Below, piece after piece: positions 9,077 to 16,458 of a stretch of 26,262 nucleotides of DNA (position 1 is the stretch's first letter; every line of letters starts with the position of its first letter). A program made the position numbers and the translations under genes. The stretch spans positions 1 through 26,262 of the forward strand of contig CAMDRK010000006.1 of assembly GCA_945906715.1 (NCBI GenBank), read 5' to 3'. Source of the stretch: Nitrospira lenta (GTDB lineage Bacteria > Nitrospirota > Nitrospiria > Nitrospirales > Nitrospiraceae). The notes beneath the pieces are model-generated. The model did not search any database, was not told the origin of the DNA, and worked only from the letters and a program-made list of their open reading frames with translations.

Positions 9077-10560
9077 GTCTGTACGGCGCTGATCTCTTGG
9101 CCCTGCTTCCCGAACTCATTGTCGTCTTCGCGGCCTGTCTCGTCATCGTGTTGGACCCCATCACTCCAGCCTCGCGACGAGATCTCCTGGCCTGGCTCAG
9201 TGTCGGTTCCCTCGCCCTCTGCCTTGGAGTCACCGGCTGGCAGATCAATGAGCTGAATGTCAGGGTCTCTGCGTTCAGCGACCTGGTAGTGGTCGATGCC
9301 TATGCCAGATTCTGGAAAATCCTTCTCTATGGGGTGACCGCCCTGACCATCTTCATGTCGCTGCCCTATCTGAAAGCGGAGCGGGTACACCTTGGCGAGT
9401 ACTATGGGTTTATCCTCCTTGCCCTCTCTGGCATGATGGTCATGGTCTCCGGCGCCGATTTGCTCACGATTTATCTCGGCACCGAGCTGATGTCCCTCTC
9501 GCTCTATATTATGACCGGGCTCAACCGGTCTAAGCCCCGCTCGCTGGAGGCCGCAGCCAAATATTTCGTTCTGGGCGCCTTCTCCTCGGGGATTCTGCTG
9601 TACGGCATCTCGTTGCTCTATGGCATGGCCGGCAGCACCAAGCTGGCATCGATTGCGGGCGCCATCGGCACTCGCGGGGCGGATGATCCCCTCGTGCTGA
9701 TCGCCACGATTCTGATTGCAGTCGGTTTCAGCTTCAAGCTGGCCGCAGTGCCGTTCCATATGTGGACGCCCGACGTCTATCAGGGCGCCCCGACGTCCGT
9801 CACGGCCTTCATGGCGGTGGCCTCAAAGGCTGCCAGCTTTGCCGCATTCATGCGTGTCTTCGTCGAAGGGCTCGGCGGGCTTAAGGCAGATTGGTCGGTC
9901 CTGTTCCTGCTCATTGCCGTTGTTACCCTGGTGCTCGGCAATGTCGTCGCCATCGTACAGACCAACATCAAACGGATGCTGGCCTACTCCAGCATCGCTC
10001 ATGCCGGTTATGCGTTGATCGGCTTCGTGGCGGCCGGCCGTGGGGTTGGCGCCTCCGGAGGAACACCCGGTCTCGCGAGCATCATGATTTATCTCGCCAT
10101 CTATTCATTTATGACGCTCGGCGCCTTCGCGCTCATCGGCATGCTCAGAAAAGGCGGGGTCGAGGGAGAAGAGATTGAAGACTTCACAGGGCTCGCTAAG
10201 CGCCAGCCGCTTGCGGCCTTTCTCATGCTCCTCTTCATGGCCTCGCTTGCCGGCATTCCGCCGACCGCGGGCTTCATTGGAAAATTCTATGTCTTCATGG
10301 CGGCAGTCGAAGCAGGGTTGGCCTGGCTCGCCGCCATCGCCCTGATCTTTGCCGCCGTCTCGGCCTACTACTACATGCGGGTGGTGATGGTGATGTACAT
10401 GCGCGATCCGGATCCCTCTACTGTCGAGCAGCCACGCCTCGTGGCCTCGCCGGCTCTCTCCTTCGTGTTGGCTTGCGCCGTCGCGGGCGTAATTTTGTTC
10501 GGCCTCTATCCCAACCCTCTCGTCAGCTTCGCGCTCCAATCCGTGCTGACGTTTAAGTAA
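9073..10560 (+). CDS. nuoN: NADH-quinone oxidoreductase subunit N
   Basis: Third antiporter-like proton-pumping subunit of complex I, next to NuoK. Visible hallmarks are YLGTELMSLSLYIMTGLNR, VPFHMWTPDVYQGAPTSVTA, TNIKRMLAYSSIAHAGYALI and LFMASLAGIPPTAGFIGKFY. At 495 residues with about 14 hydrophobic helices it is full length. It starts within the nuoM stop (ATGA). It is the last nuo gene of this run; a weak 8-bp inverted repeat (10561-10568 with 10606-10613) lies just after its stop. Confidence 0.95.
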   Translation: MSLYGADLLALLPELIVVFAACLVIVLDPITPASRRDLLAWLSVGSLALCLGVTGWQINELNVRVSAFSDLVVVDAYARFWKILLYGVTALTIFMSLPYLKAERVHLGEYYGFILLALSGMMVMVSGADLLTIYLGTELMSLSLYIMTGLNRSKPRSLEAAAKYFVLGAFSSGILLYGISLLYGMAGSTKLASIAGAIGTRGADDPLVLIATILIAVGFSFKLAAVPFHMWTPDVYQGAPTSVTAFMAVASKAASFAAFMRVFVEGLGGLKADWSVLFLLIAVVTLVLGNVVAIVQTNIKRMLAYSSIAHAGYALIGFVAAGRGVGASGGTPGLASIMIYLAIYSFMTLGAFALIGMLRKGGVEGEEIEDFTGLAKRQPLAAFLMLLFMASLAGIPPTAGFIGKFYVFMAAVEAGLAWLAAIALIFAAVSAYYYMRVVMVMYMRDPDPSTVEQPRLVASPALSFVLACAVAGVILFGLYPNPLVSFALQSVLTFK

Positions 10561-10656
10561 TTCTCTCGCCGGGCGGTACCCGATACGATACTTGAAACAG
10601 GTGCACGAGAGAACAACTCGTGTTACGTTGTGACAAGCCCTCTATCTATCGCGCTT

Positions 10657-11541
10657 ATGCAGCCCTTTCGTTTTCTCTGGGATCTCGCAAAATCGTTTCT
10701 GCGCCATGGGTGCGCCAGTTTGGCGGCCTCTCTTGCATTTTTCTCCCTGCTCTCTCTCTTCCCGCTCGTCTTCTTGTTGCTCTACGGGCTGAGTTTTGTG
10801 GTGAATCAGGAGGTGGTTGGAGAGCAGGTTCTCCTCAGTTTTCTCAAGGGCTTCCTCCCTTCGCTGGGCGAACATATCGCGAAGGAGTTGCATCGAGTGA
10901 GCGCCCTGGAAACCGTCAGGTGGGCTGTGTTTTTGACGTTCGTCTGGTTCGGGACCCTGGTGTTCTACGAACTCGACTATGCGCTGAACGTCGTCTTCGA
11001 GAGCACCTGGCGCCGCCATCCCCTCATCTCAACCGGCATTGCCGTCGCGTCCCTCGCCGCGACTGAATTCGTGCTGCTGCTTTCTTACAGTGCGACCCAA
11101 ATCGTCAACTTCTTAACCGGGTATGTGCCAAGACTCTGGGGACTCGATCTCCTGGCCCTCGCAGCCCACGATCTGTTTCTTACCTATACGCTTCCCTTCA
11201 CGTTGGCCTTTCTTGCGGTCACGGGGCTCTATCGGCTGGTTCCACGGCGCCGTCCGCACTGGCGTGAGGCGATGATCGGGGCGCTGACGTTCAGCCTCCT
11301 CTGGATCGCGACCAAACTCTTGTTCGTGACCTACATCACCTATGCGACCGTGTATGCCCAACTCTATGGATCTCTCTTGGAAGTCATTCTGCTGCTCCTA
11401 TGGGTCTACTACTCCGCAGCCCTCTTACTGATCGGCGCCGAGGTTTCCCACCATCTGCAACAACGGGCGCAGGTCTGGTCAGAAGTCACGACGAAAGCCG
11501 CTCCGTCAGACCAAGCTGTTCAAAACGGTCCACCGGTATAA
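10657..11541 (+). CDS. YihY/BrkB-family inner-membrane protein
   Basis: Polytopic membrane protein of the YihY/virulence factor BrkB family (once misnamed ribonuclease BN). Its molecular role is not settled; transport has been suggested. The N-terminus has the family pattern of a short amphipathic helix, then CASLAASLAFFSLLSLFPLV. Near the C-terminus are FSLLWIATKLLFVTYITY and LLEVILLLLWVYYSAALLLI followed by GAEV, the usual end of the family fold. About six membrane segments are visible. The ATG at 10657 aligns with the family start. The frame is also open to a GTG at 10630. Neither has a good ribosome-binding site. Length 294 residues. Confidence 0.85.
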   Translation: MQPFRFLWDLAKSFLRHGCASLAASLAFFSLLSLFPLVFLLLYGLSFVVNQEVVGEQVLLSFLKGFLPSLGEHIAKELHRVSALETVRWAVFLTFVWFGTLVFYELDYALNVVFESTWRRHPLISTGIAVASLAATEFVLLLSYSATQIVNFLTGYVPRLWGLDLLALAAHDLFLTYTLPFTLAFLAVTGLYRLVPRRRPHWREAMIGALTFSLLWIATKLLFVTYITYATVYAQLYGSLLEVILLLLWVYYSAALLLIGAEVSHHLQQRAQVWSEVTTKAAPSDQAVQNGPPV

Positions 11542-11549
11542 AAAGGCGG

Positions 11550-11660
11550 GTCTATCTCGTCTGTTCAGTCTGTCTGGTCTATTTTGTCTGTCCGGTCTGT
11601 CTCGTGTATTTGGTTAAACCAGATAGACCAGACAGACCAGATCAACCAGACAGACCAATT
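11550..11660. repeat. 9-bp periodic inverted array after the yihY-like gene
   Basis: Seven consecutive 9-base units of the type GTCTGTCTG (11550-11612) face five units of the type AGACCAGAC (11616-11660). Each unit is in register. The array can fold into a long imperfect hairpin and may also end the upstream transcript. Confidence 0.8.
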
Positions 11661-11744
11661 CAGGCTGTCTGCTTCTGGACTTTTGCTGGCGGGGATATCC
11701 CTTCGTGGCTAGAATGGCTAGCTGTACAATAAGGGAACTCCCTC

Positions 11745-13103
11745 ATGCTTGAAGATTTCGGCAAAGACTTACTTATGCTCGGCGGCACTGTGGCAGGCTT
11801 TGTCGCAGCAATGTTGAGCATCATGGATAGGTTGCTGGACATCAAGAATCGAATGACGTCAAAAAAGGGGCGCAAATCGCCTGCTCCAACCGAGCGTCCG
11901 GTCTCCGACTCGTCTTCCGAATCCAGCTTTTATTCGTCAAAACCCCTCCGTGGGGCTTCCTATCTCCTCTTGTACGAAACGAGCGTCATTGTCGCAGCCG
12001 GACTGCTTCTCAACTACGTTGGGCTGACGTTGAGCCGCCATCTGGAGAGCATCCTTTACCTCGATATGACAGGAACGGCGCTGGTTGCCTTCCTCTTGGG
12101 TCCTTGGTGGGGAGCGATCGTGGCCCTGATATCCAGTTCCATCGTGAACTGGGTGCTGTTTCCTGAAAACGGCGGAGAAGTGGTGATTTTCCCCTGGTCA
12201 CTGGTCAACATTGCCGGCGCGTTGTATTGGGGCTGGATGGCCAGACAAATAGGTTTTCAAAAATATCTCCGCACCGGTCGCAATTCCGCTCTGTCGCATG
12301 GCTGGTTCCTCTATGTTTTTGGCGTCGGTGGCGCCATCGTCATGAGCCTGCCAGGTATCTTCATCCAATCGGCGCTGCATGAGCAAATGACCTTTGCCTT
12401 GAATCCCGATGTGGCAGAATCGGTAAGCCAGCGCGTGCTCAAGTGGGAGCAGATGGCGCATCTGTACCTCGAATCCTTGTTCGGAATTACCTGGGGGGAC
12501 AGTCTGAGTTGGTGGATAGTGAATTGGTTCCAAAGCTGGATTCGCTATGTTCCTGACAAAACCATGAGCGCGGCCATCGCGCTCGTGGTCCTCAAATACG
12601 GTTACCCGCTGTTTGAGCGTGAACTGATTCATGGCGGACCGGAAGGAGAGCGTCCGAAGGATGAGCGTATTTTGCCATTGGTGTTAGGGTTGCTCTACGC
12701 TCCCGTCTGCGCCGCCTTGATCAGCGGTGACATCTACGGAGGTCCGGACTACTGGCCCCTATGGGCATCGCCGTGGCTGTTCATTCTTGGCGGGTATTGC
12801 TATCTCCGTTATTGGGGGATCAGCGAGGAAGCTGTGAAGGCAGCCAGATTGCAACGAGCCGATCGTTATGCCCGTGCGCTGAAACTCATCGGGAAGGAAG
12901 CGTCCCATGAATTCTGTAAACGGTTGACCTTCGTGACACTGATCGCCAGCCTGCTCTTCGCGCTCTGTCTCCCCATCCTCTTGTCGGACTTTTACCGCGC
13001 GACCTTCAAGTTCTTCTGCGTCGTCTACGGATTCCTGCTGGTGGTCCACCTCGTGCGCATTTCCATCGCGCAGAACATTTCCATCTCCCGGTCCGACAAC
13101 TGA
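11745..13103 (+). CDS. Uncharacterised polytopic membrane protein (possible ECF S-component-like core)
   Basis: I do not recognise a named family over the full 452 residues. The ATG has AAGGGA eight bases upstream. One membrane helix lies at about residues 10-28, followed by a charged, serine-rich linker to about residue 66. Then come several membrane helices; the segment YLDMTGTALVAFLLGPWWGA resembles the 'LDxxGTxxxAxLLGPWWGAxxG' pattern of some ECF-transporter substrate-binding components and related sensor membrane domains. A middle loop (about residues 215-250) and further helices to the C-terminus follow. No ATPase or ECF T-component genes are adjacent, so transport is only a guess. The upstream spacer holds a 9-bp periodic inverted array. 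Confidence 0.75.
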   Translation: MLEDFGKDLLMLGGTVAGFVAAMLSIMDRLLDIKNRMTSKKGRKSPAPTERPVSDSSSESSFYSSKPLRGASYLLLYETSVIVAAGLLLNYVGLTLSRHLESILYLDMTGTALVAFLLGPWWGAIVALISSSIVNWVLFPENGGEVVIFPWSLVNIAGALYWGWMARQIGFQKYLRTGRNSALSHGWFLYVFGVGGAIVMSLPGIFIQSALHEQMTFALNPDVAESVSQRVLKWEQMAHLYLESLFGITWGDSLSWWIVNWFQSWIRYVPDKTMSAAIALVVLKYGYPLFERELIHGGPEGERPKDERILPLVLGLLYAPVCAALISGDIYGGPDYWPLWASPWLFILGGYCYLRYWGISEEAVKAARLQRADRYARALKLIGKEASHEFCKRLTFVTLIASLLFALCLPILLSDFYRATFKFFCVVYGFLLVVHLVRISIAQNISISRSDN

Positions 13104-13115
13104 CTGTAAGCGGTA

Positions 13116-13190
13116 AAGGGTGAGGGGTGAAGGGTGAAACGTAAGGCGTGAGGCGTAAGGGGTACAGGGGTAAGGGTGTAGGGGTACAGA
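13116..13190. repeat. 7-bp periodic array, convergent spacer
   Basis: About ten contiguous 7-base units of the types AAGGGTG, AGGCGTG and AGGGGTA on the + strand, strongly purine-rich. GACGCCTCAC at 13211-13220 is a short near-complement. It lies between the converging membrane-protein and protease genes. Confidence 0.75.
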
Positions 13191-13216
13191 GAGAGCGGTC
13201 CCGTGCCTCTGACGCC

Positions 13217-14374
13217 TCACGATTCCGATCCGTGTAGCTGCAGGAAATGCGCGATGGCCGATCGGGTAATGAGCCCTACAATCTGTCCGTTCTCCATCAC
13301 CACAAGAAAATCAGACCCGCCCTGGACCATGTGCTCCATCGCCTGCATGACAGGCCAGTCCGAAGGGATACAGAAGGCCGGCGACGCCGGGAGCATGATC
13401 TCGCGAACGCGACGCCAGGGCCAGAGCTCCGTGGGAAGCGTATGTATCTCTCGCACCGTGACCAACCCGAGAATCTGCCCTTCCTCGCAGACCGGGAATC
13501 CAGCGGACCCCTGCGTGACAAAGTATTGATCGACTGCGTCCTGCACGCTCATATCCGGCAGTAGGGTCACGACCTGGCTGGTCATGATTTGGCGCACCGT
13601 CACCGACGTCGCCGAAATCCTCGGGGCCGCCTGCCGCCTGCTTGCCAAGGCAGCCGATAACAGGAATACGCCGATAAAGATGAGCCAGCCCCCGTTCGTT
13701 GCGATCGAACGTTCCAAAACGCCTGACCAAGCCCCCGCCAACAGGCCAGCGCCGATCAATCCAAGCGTGCTACCGAATCCTATTCCTGCGAGTGCAGCCT
13801 GGCTGGTCGCTCGATTGAAATCCTTGTTCCGAGCCCACAGTCCCGCCCGTAAAATGCGCCCGCCGTCTAATGGGAACCCAGGAATCAGGTTGAAAAGTCC
13901 GAGTTGTACATTCACCGTGCTGAGGAGGGTACCAAGGACGATGAGTCCTCGTAGTCCTGGTTCTGCGGACAACGATTCCACGGCTATAGCCCCGCCGTAA
14001 CATGCGGCCCCCAGAACCAAACTCACGAGCGGCCCGGCGATCGCGATCAAAAACTCGGCTCGCGGACTGGGCGGTTCTTTTCCCATGTGCGCCACTCCCC
14101 CGAAGATGAACAGGGTAATCTGCTTGATAGGGATCTGGTAGCGCAGCGCCACATAGGAATGTCCCAATTCATGGAGCAGAACGGAGAGGAACAAAAACAG
14201 GGCTGCAACAGCACCCATTCCCCAATAGCGTGGAGGCGACAGGCCAGGCAATGTCTCCGGCAACAAGCCTGTTGCCAACGACCAGGTTAGAAAGAAGAAC
14301 ACCACAAACCAGGAGGCATGCACATGAATCGGGATGCCGAACACATAGGCGATTCTCCAATTGGGTAGCGACAT
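13217..14374 (-). CDS. Site-2-protease-like M50 zinc metalloprotease with two CBS domains
   Basis: Membrane-embedded M50-family metalloprotease that would cleave substrates within the bilayer. It carries HELGH at residues 68-72 (two zinc histidines and the catalytic glutamate) and FNLIPGFPLDGGR with the third zinc ligand D170. Two C-terminal CBS repeats follow (about residues 258-315 and 322-383), which in this subfamily (M50B with CBS, as in Methanocaldococcus S2P) probably sense adenine nucleotides. About six membrane segments are visible. I chose the ATG at 14374 because family similarity begins there (MSLPNWRIAYVFGIPIHVH). The upstream in-frame extension to 14497 runs through a 7-bp repeat array. 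No anti-sigma-factor substrate gene is adjacent. Confidence 0.9.
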   Translation of the reverse strand: MSLPNWRIAYVFGIPIHVHASWFVVFFFLTWSLATGLLPETLPGLSPPRYWGMGAVAALFLFLSVLLHELGHSYVALRYQIPIKQITLFIFGGVAHMGKEPPSPRAEFLIAIAGPLVSLVLGAACYGGAIAVESLSAEPGLRGLIVLGTLLSTVNVQLGLFNLIPGFPLDGGRILRAGLWARNKDFNRATSQAALAGIGFGSTLGLIGAGLLAGAWSGVLERSIATNGGWLIFIGVFLLSAALASRRQAAPRISATSVTVRQIMTSQVVTLLPDMSVQDAVDQYFVTQGSAGFPVCEEGQILGLVTVREIHTLPTELWPWRRVREIMLPASPAFCIPSDWPVMQAMEHMVQGGSDFLVVMENGQIVGLITRSAIAHFLQLHGSES

Positions 14375-14442
14375 AGGGTTACCGTAACAGTGCTTGAATT
14401 GGAGCGTCAACCAGGGTTGCAGCGGGACAGGTGGGACGGGAA

Positions 14443-14532
14443 GTGCTGAGTGCTGAGTCCTGAGTCCTGAGTTAGTTCCGGATAACTCAGAACTCAAAAC
14501 TCGGCGAAGCCGTTGACTCAGGACTCAGTACT
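14443..14532. repeat. 7-bp periodic inverted array upstream of the protease gene
   Basis: Four units GTGCTGA/GTCCTGA (14443-14470) face units AACTCAG (14484-14504) and ACTCAGG (14516-14529), with a small CGGC-GAA-GCCG hairpin inside. It lies in the divergent gap between the M50 protease and deacetylase genes. No clear promoter is seen in the remaining 14533-14612. Confidence 0.75.
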
Positions 14533-14612
14533 TTTTCTCTCGCCCGAAGTTCCTGTGCACACAATAGTTTTTCCGCAGCCTCCTTGATGACTCTTCCGGT
14601 ATACTAGCCACC

Positions 14613-15329
14613 ATGCGCTTCACGCTTCACGCTTCACGGATAACGTGCCTGGCCATCACGATGTTGCTTGTCCCGGCTGTGCCTTCCGTTACGCAGGCCC
14701 AGGTGATTAAGTTCGGCCCTTCCTCCTGTCCCGCAGTGGCGTTGACGTTCGACCTCTGCCCGGTGCGGAACGGAGCTGGCTACGATCAAGCGCTGATCGA
14801 CTATTTGATCGAACAAAAAGTCCCCGCCACCTTCTTTATGTCAGGAAAGTGGATCGCAAAACATGACCGGCAAGTGAAGGCTCTCCTGCAGGTTCCATTT
14901 TTTGAAGTCGGCACCCATGGGGAAGTCCATGCGCATATGCCGTTCCATTCGGCGGAGGAGCAGGAACAAGAAATCCTCGGACCGGTTCGCTTGCTCAAAG
15001 CCAAGTACAATCACGACGCGACCCTGTTCCGTCCTCCCTATGGGGAGTTTAACGACGACACCGTCAACGTGACCAGATCCCTCGGCCTCCAGTTTATTCT
15101 CTGGGATGTCGTGTCCGGCGATCCGGACCCCACGCTCACGGCGAACCAAATTGAGGGCAGGCTGAAACGGTTCGTCCGAAAAGGCAGTGTCATCGTGATG
15201 CATGCCAACGGGAAGGGGAAACATACACATGAGGTGGTGCAAGACCTCCATCAACATCTCTTGCCGGAACGACACCTCACTCCTATGACGGTGAGTGATC
15301 TCTTACACTGTAGCCAGGCAGCTCCATGA
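14613..15329 (+). CDS. Exported polysaccharide deacetylase (CE4/NodB-type)
   Basis: Secreted carbohydrate deacetylase of the NodB homology family, 238 residues. A signal peptide spans about residues 1-29 and ends near VTQA/Q. Motif 1 reads ALTFDLCP with D47 as catalytic base; the second aspartate of the usual TFDD is leucine here, as I recall for a known subfamily with TFDLC. Motif 2 is HGEVHAH (H102 and H106, metal ligands), motif 3 is RPPYGEF, and the final His motif is probably in VIVMHANG. The first codons (positions 14617-14637) are three exact copies of GCTTCAC, so the N-terminus derives from a short repeat. The stop overlaps the next gene (ATGA at 15326). Substrate unknown; peptidoglycan or an exopolysaccharide is plausible. 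Confidence 0.88.
   Translation: MRFTLHASRITCLAITMLLVPAVPSVTQAQVIKFGPSSCPAVALTFDLCPVRNGAGYDQALIDYLIEQKVPATFFMSGKWIAKHDRQVKALLQVPFFEVGTHGEVHAHMPFHSAEEQEQEILGPVRLLKAKYNHDATLFRPPYGEFNDDTVNVTRSLGLQFILWDVVSGDPDPTLTANQIEGRLKRFVRKGSVIVMHANGKGKHTHEVVQDLHQHLLPERHLTPMTVSDLLHCSQAAP
14617..14637 (+). repeat. 7-bp tandem repeat at the start of the deacetylase gene
   Basis: Three exact copies of GCTTCAC, within the first eight codons of the deacetylase gene. Confidence 0.85.
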
Positions 15330-15802
15330 CCGATCCGATCCTGCGTCCTATGACGGAAGAAGATCGGGCAGCAGTCATTGCATTGCTCGCAGACTCCGAT
15401 CCCTGGAAACGGTTGGGCTATCAAGCTAAAGACTGGGACAACTATTTCATCCCTCTCCCTCAGGGACGTGACAGCTACGTCGTGGATCAGAACGGCAGAG
15501 TCGCCGGTATCGCGGTCGTTCGCCAGAAGTTCTTGCTCGGTGACTATTTAGAGCTGCTTGGAGTAGCGGACTGGGCAAAAGGCAGGGGGCTGGGGAAGCG
15601 GCTGCTCGTCCATGTCGAAGCAGCGGTCTTCGCAAGGGCAAAGAACCTGTTCGCCTGCGTATCGGACTTCAATGACCAAGCCCGGAACTTTTACAAGAAG
15701 CAGGGCTACCAGGAAATCGGCCCCATGCCGAACTTCCTGATCCCTGGTAGCGCTGAAATTCTGCTGCGCAAGACCAGAGGATCGGCGAGGACAGGAAGTT
15801 GA
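15326..15802 (+). CDS. GNAT-family N-acetyltransferase
   Basis: Acyl-CoA-dependent acetyltransferase of the GNAT superfamily, 158 residues. Motif A is visible as ELLGVADWAKGRGLGKRLL, with the GRGLGK pyrophosphate-binding loop at about residues 86-91. The C-terminal motif B (FNDQARNFYKKQGYQEIG) is typical. The start codon overlaps the stop of the deacetylase gene, so the two are probably translationally coupled. The substrate cannot be told from the sequence; the shared operon might indicate a cell-envelope sugar or peptide, which is inference only. Confidence 0.88.
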   Translation: MTDPILRPMTEEDRAAVIALLADSDPWKRLGYQAKDWDNYFIPLPQGRDSYVVDQNGRVAGIAVVRQKFLLGDYLELLGVADWAKGRGLGKRLLVHVEAAVFARAKNLFACVSDFNDQARNFYKKQGYQEIGPMPNFLIPGSAEILLRKTRGSARTGS

Positions 15803-15810
15803 ACAAGATC

Positions 15811-15901
15811 GTCAACCGTCATTCGTCAATCGTACAGAAGAGTCACTCGTTCGGCGTTCACTCTTTACGAATGACGGTTGACCTATGACGAATGACGCTC
15901 T
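15811..15901. repeat. 7-bp periodic inverted array before the glyoxalase-like gene
   Basis: Units GTCAACC, GTCATTC and GTCAATC (15811-15831) face ACGAATG, ACGGTTG, ACCTATG, ACGAATG and ACGCTCT (15867-15901). Bases 15811-15826 and 15867-15882 form an exact 16-bp stem. The next gene's ATG begins at the following base. Confidence 0.85.
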
Positions 15902-16300
15902 ATGAAAGTCACCAAATTACTCCATACCCGTATGCGGGTCAGCGATATGGAGCAGACGATCGCCTTCTACACCAATGTCCTTGGACTGGAAGTCTTGGAG
16001 CGGAAGGTGTCGCCGCGCGGATCTCATCTGGCTTTTTTGAAAGTTCCCAACAGCGAAGAGCTGATCGAGCTGACCAGTTTCCCGCCGAGCGGACCAGTGA
16101 CAGTACAGGAAGACCTCATCCATCTTGCCTTTCAGGTGGAAAGCCTCGACGACACCATCGCCTCGCTCAACGCGCAGGGAGTCAAGATCACAGACGGACC
16201 CACACAATCCTCCTCCGGCAGCCGCTTCATTTTCATCGATGCTCCGGATGGGTATGAAATTGAACTCATCGAACGACCCTCTGGTGTGAAGATCGTCTAG
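15902..16300 (+). CDS. Glyoxalase I-like / VOC-family metalloprotein
   Basis: Small enzyme of the vicinal oxygen chelate superfamily, 132 residues, resembling lactoylglutathione lyase (methylglyoxal detoxification). Two beta-alpha-beta-beta-beta repeats are visible. The four metal ligands of GloA-type enzymes can be placed at H8 (LLHTRMRVSDMEQTIAFY), E56 (LIELTSF), H74 (LIHLAF) and E121 (YEIELIE). Their spacing almost equals that of E. coli GloA (5, 56, 74, 122), so it is probably a metal-dependent glyoxalase or close relative. No Shine-Dalgarno sequence is present; a 7-bp array ends at the base before the ATG. Confidence 0.85.
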   Translation: MKVTKLLHTRMRVSDMEQTIAFYTNVLGLEVLERKVSPRGSHLAFLKVPNSEELIELTSFPPSGPVTVQEDLIHLAFQVESLDDTIASLNAQGVKITDGPTQSSSGSRFIFIDAPDGYEIELIERPSGVKIV

Positions 16301-16314
16301 CCCCACTGAAGCTC

Positions 16315-16444
16315 GTTAATCGTCAGGCGTTAAACGTCATTCGTAAGGAAGAAGTCTGAACCCTTTCATCCCTGTTGACGATTCCCTGCTCTCCCAAGTA
16401 CCTTCATTCGCGTTTAAGGTTTGACCATTGACGATTGACGAATC
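16315..16444. repeat. 7-bp periodic inverted array before the DapF-family gene
   Basis: Units GTTAATC, GTCAGGC, GTTAAAC and GTCATTC (16315-16342) face GTTTAAG, GTTTGAC, CATTGAC and GATTGAC (16412-16439) across about 70 bases. Same sequence family as the spacers on either side. Confidence 0.75.
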
Positions 16445-16458
16445 GGGAGATTGCAAGA

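Noticed and set aside
8827..9759. 310-codon minus-strand frame across nuoM-nuoN
   Set aside because: Antisense shadow with no ribosome-binding site and no recognisable motif.
7517..10560. A '2M' complex I with duplicated NuoM
   Set aside because: Only one NuoL, one NuoM and one NuoN are present in this run.
11725..11730. TACAAT as a -10 promoter element for the 452-residue membrane protein
   Set aside because: It sits directly against the Shine-Dalgarno sequence, which would put transcription start inside the ribosome-binding site.
14375..14497. N-terminal extension of the M50 protease
   Set aside because: The extra 41 codons run into the 7-bp repeat array and precede the conserved family start.
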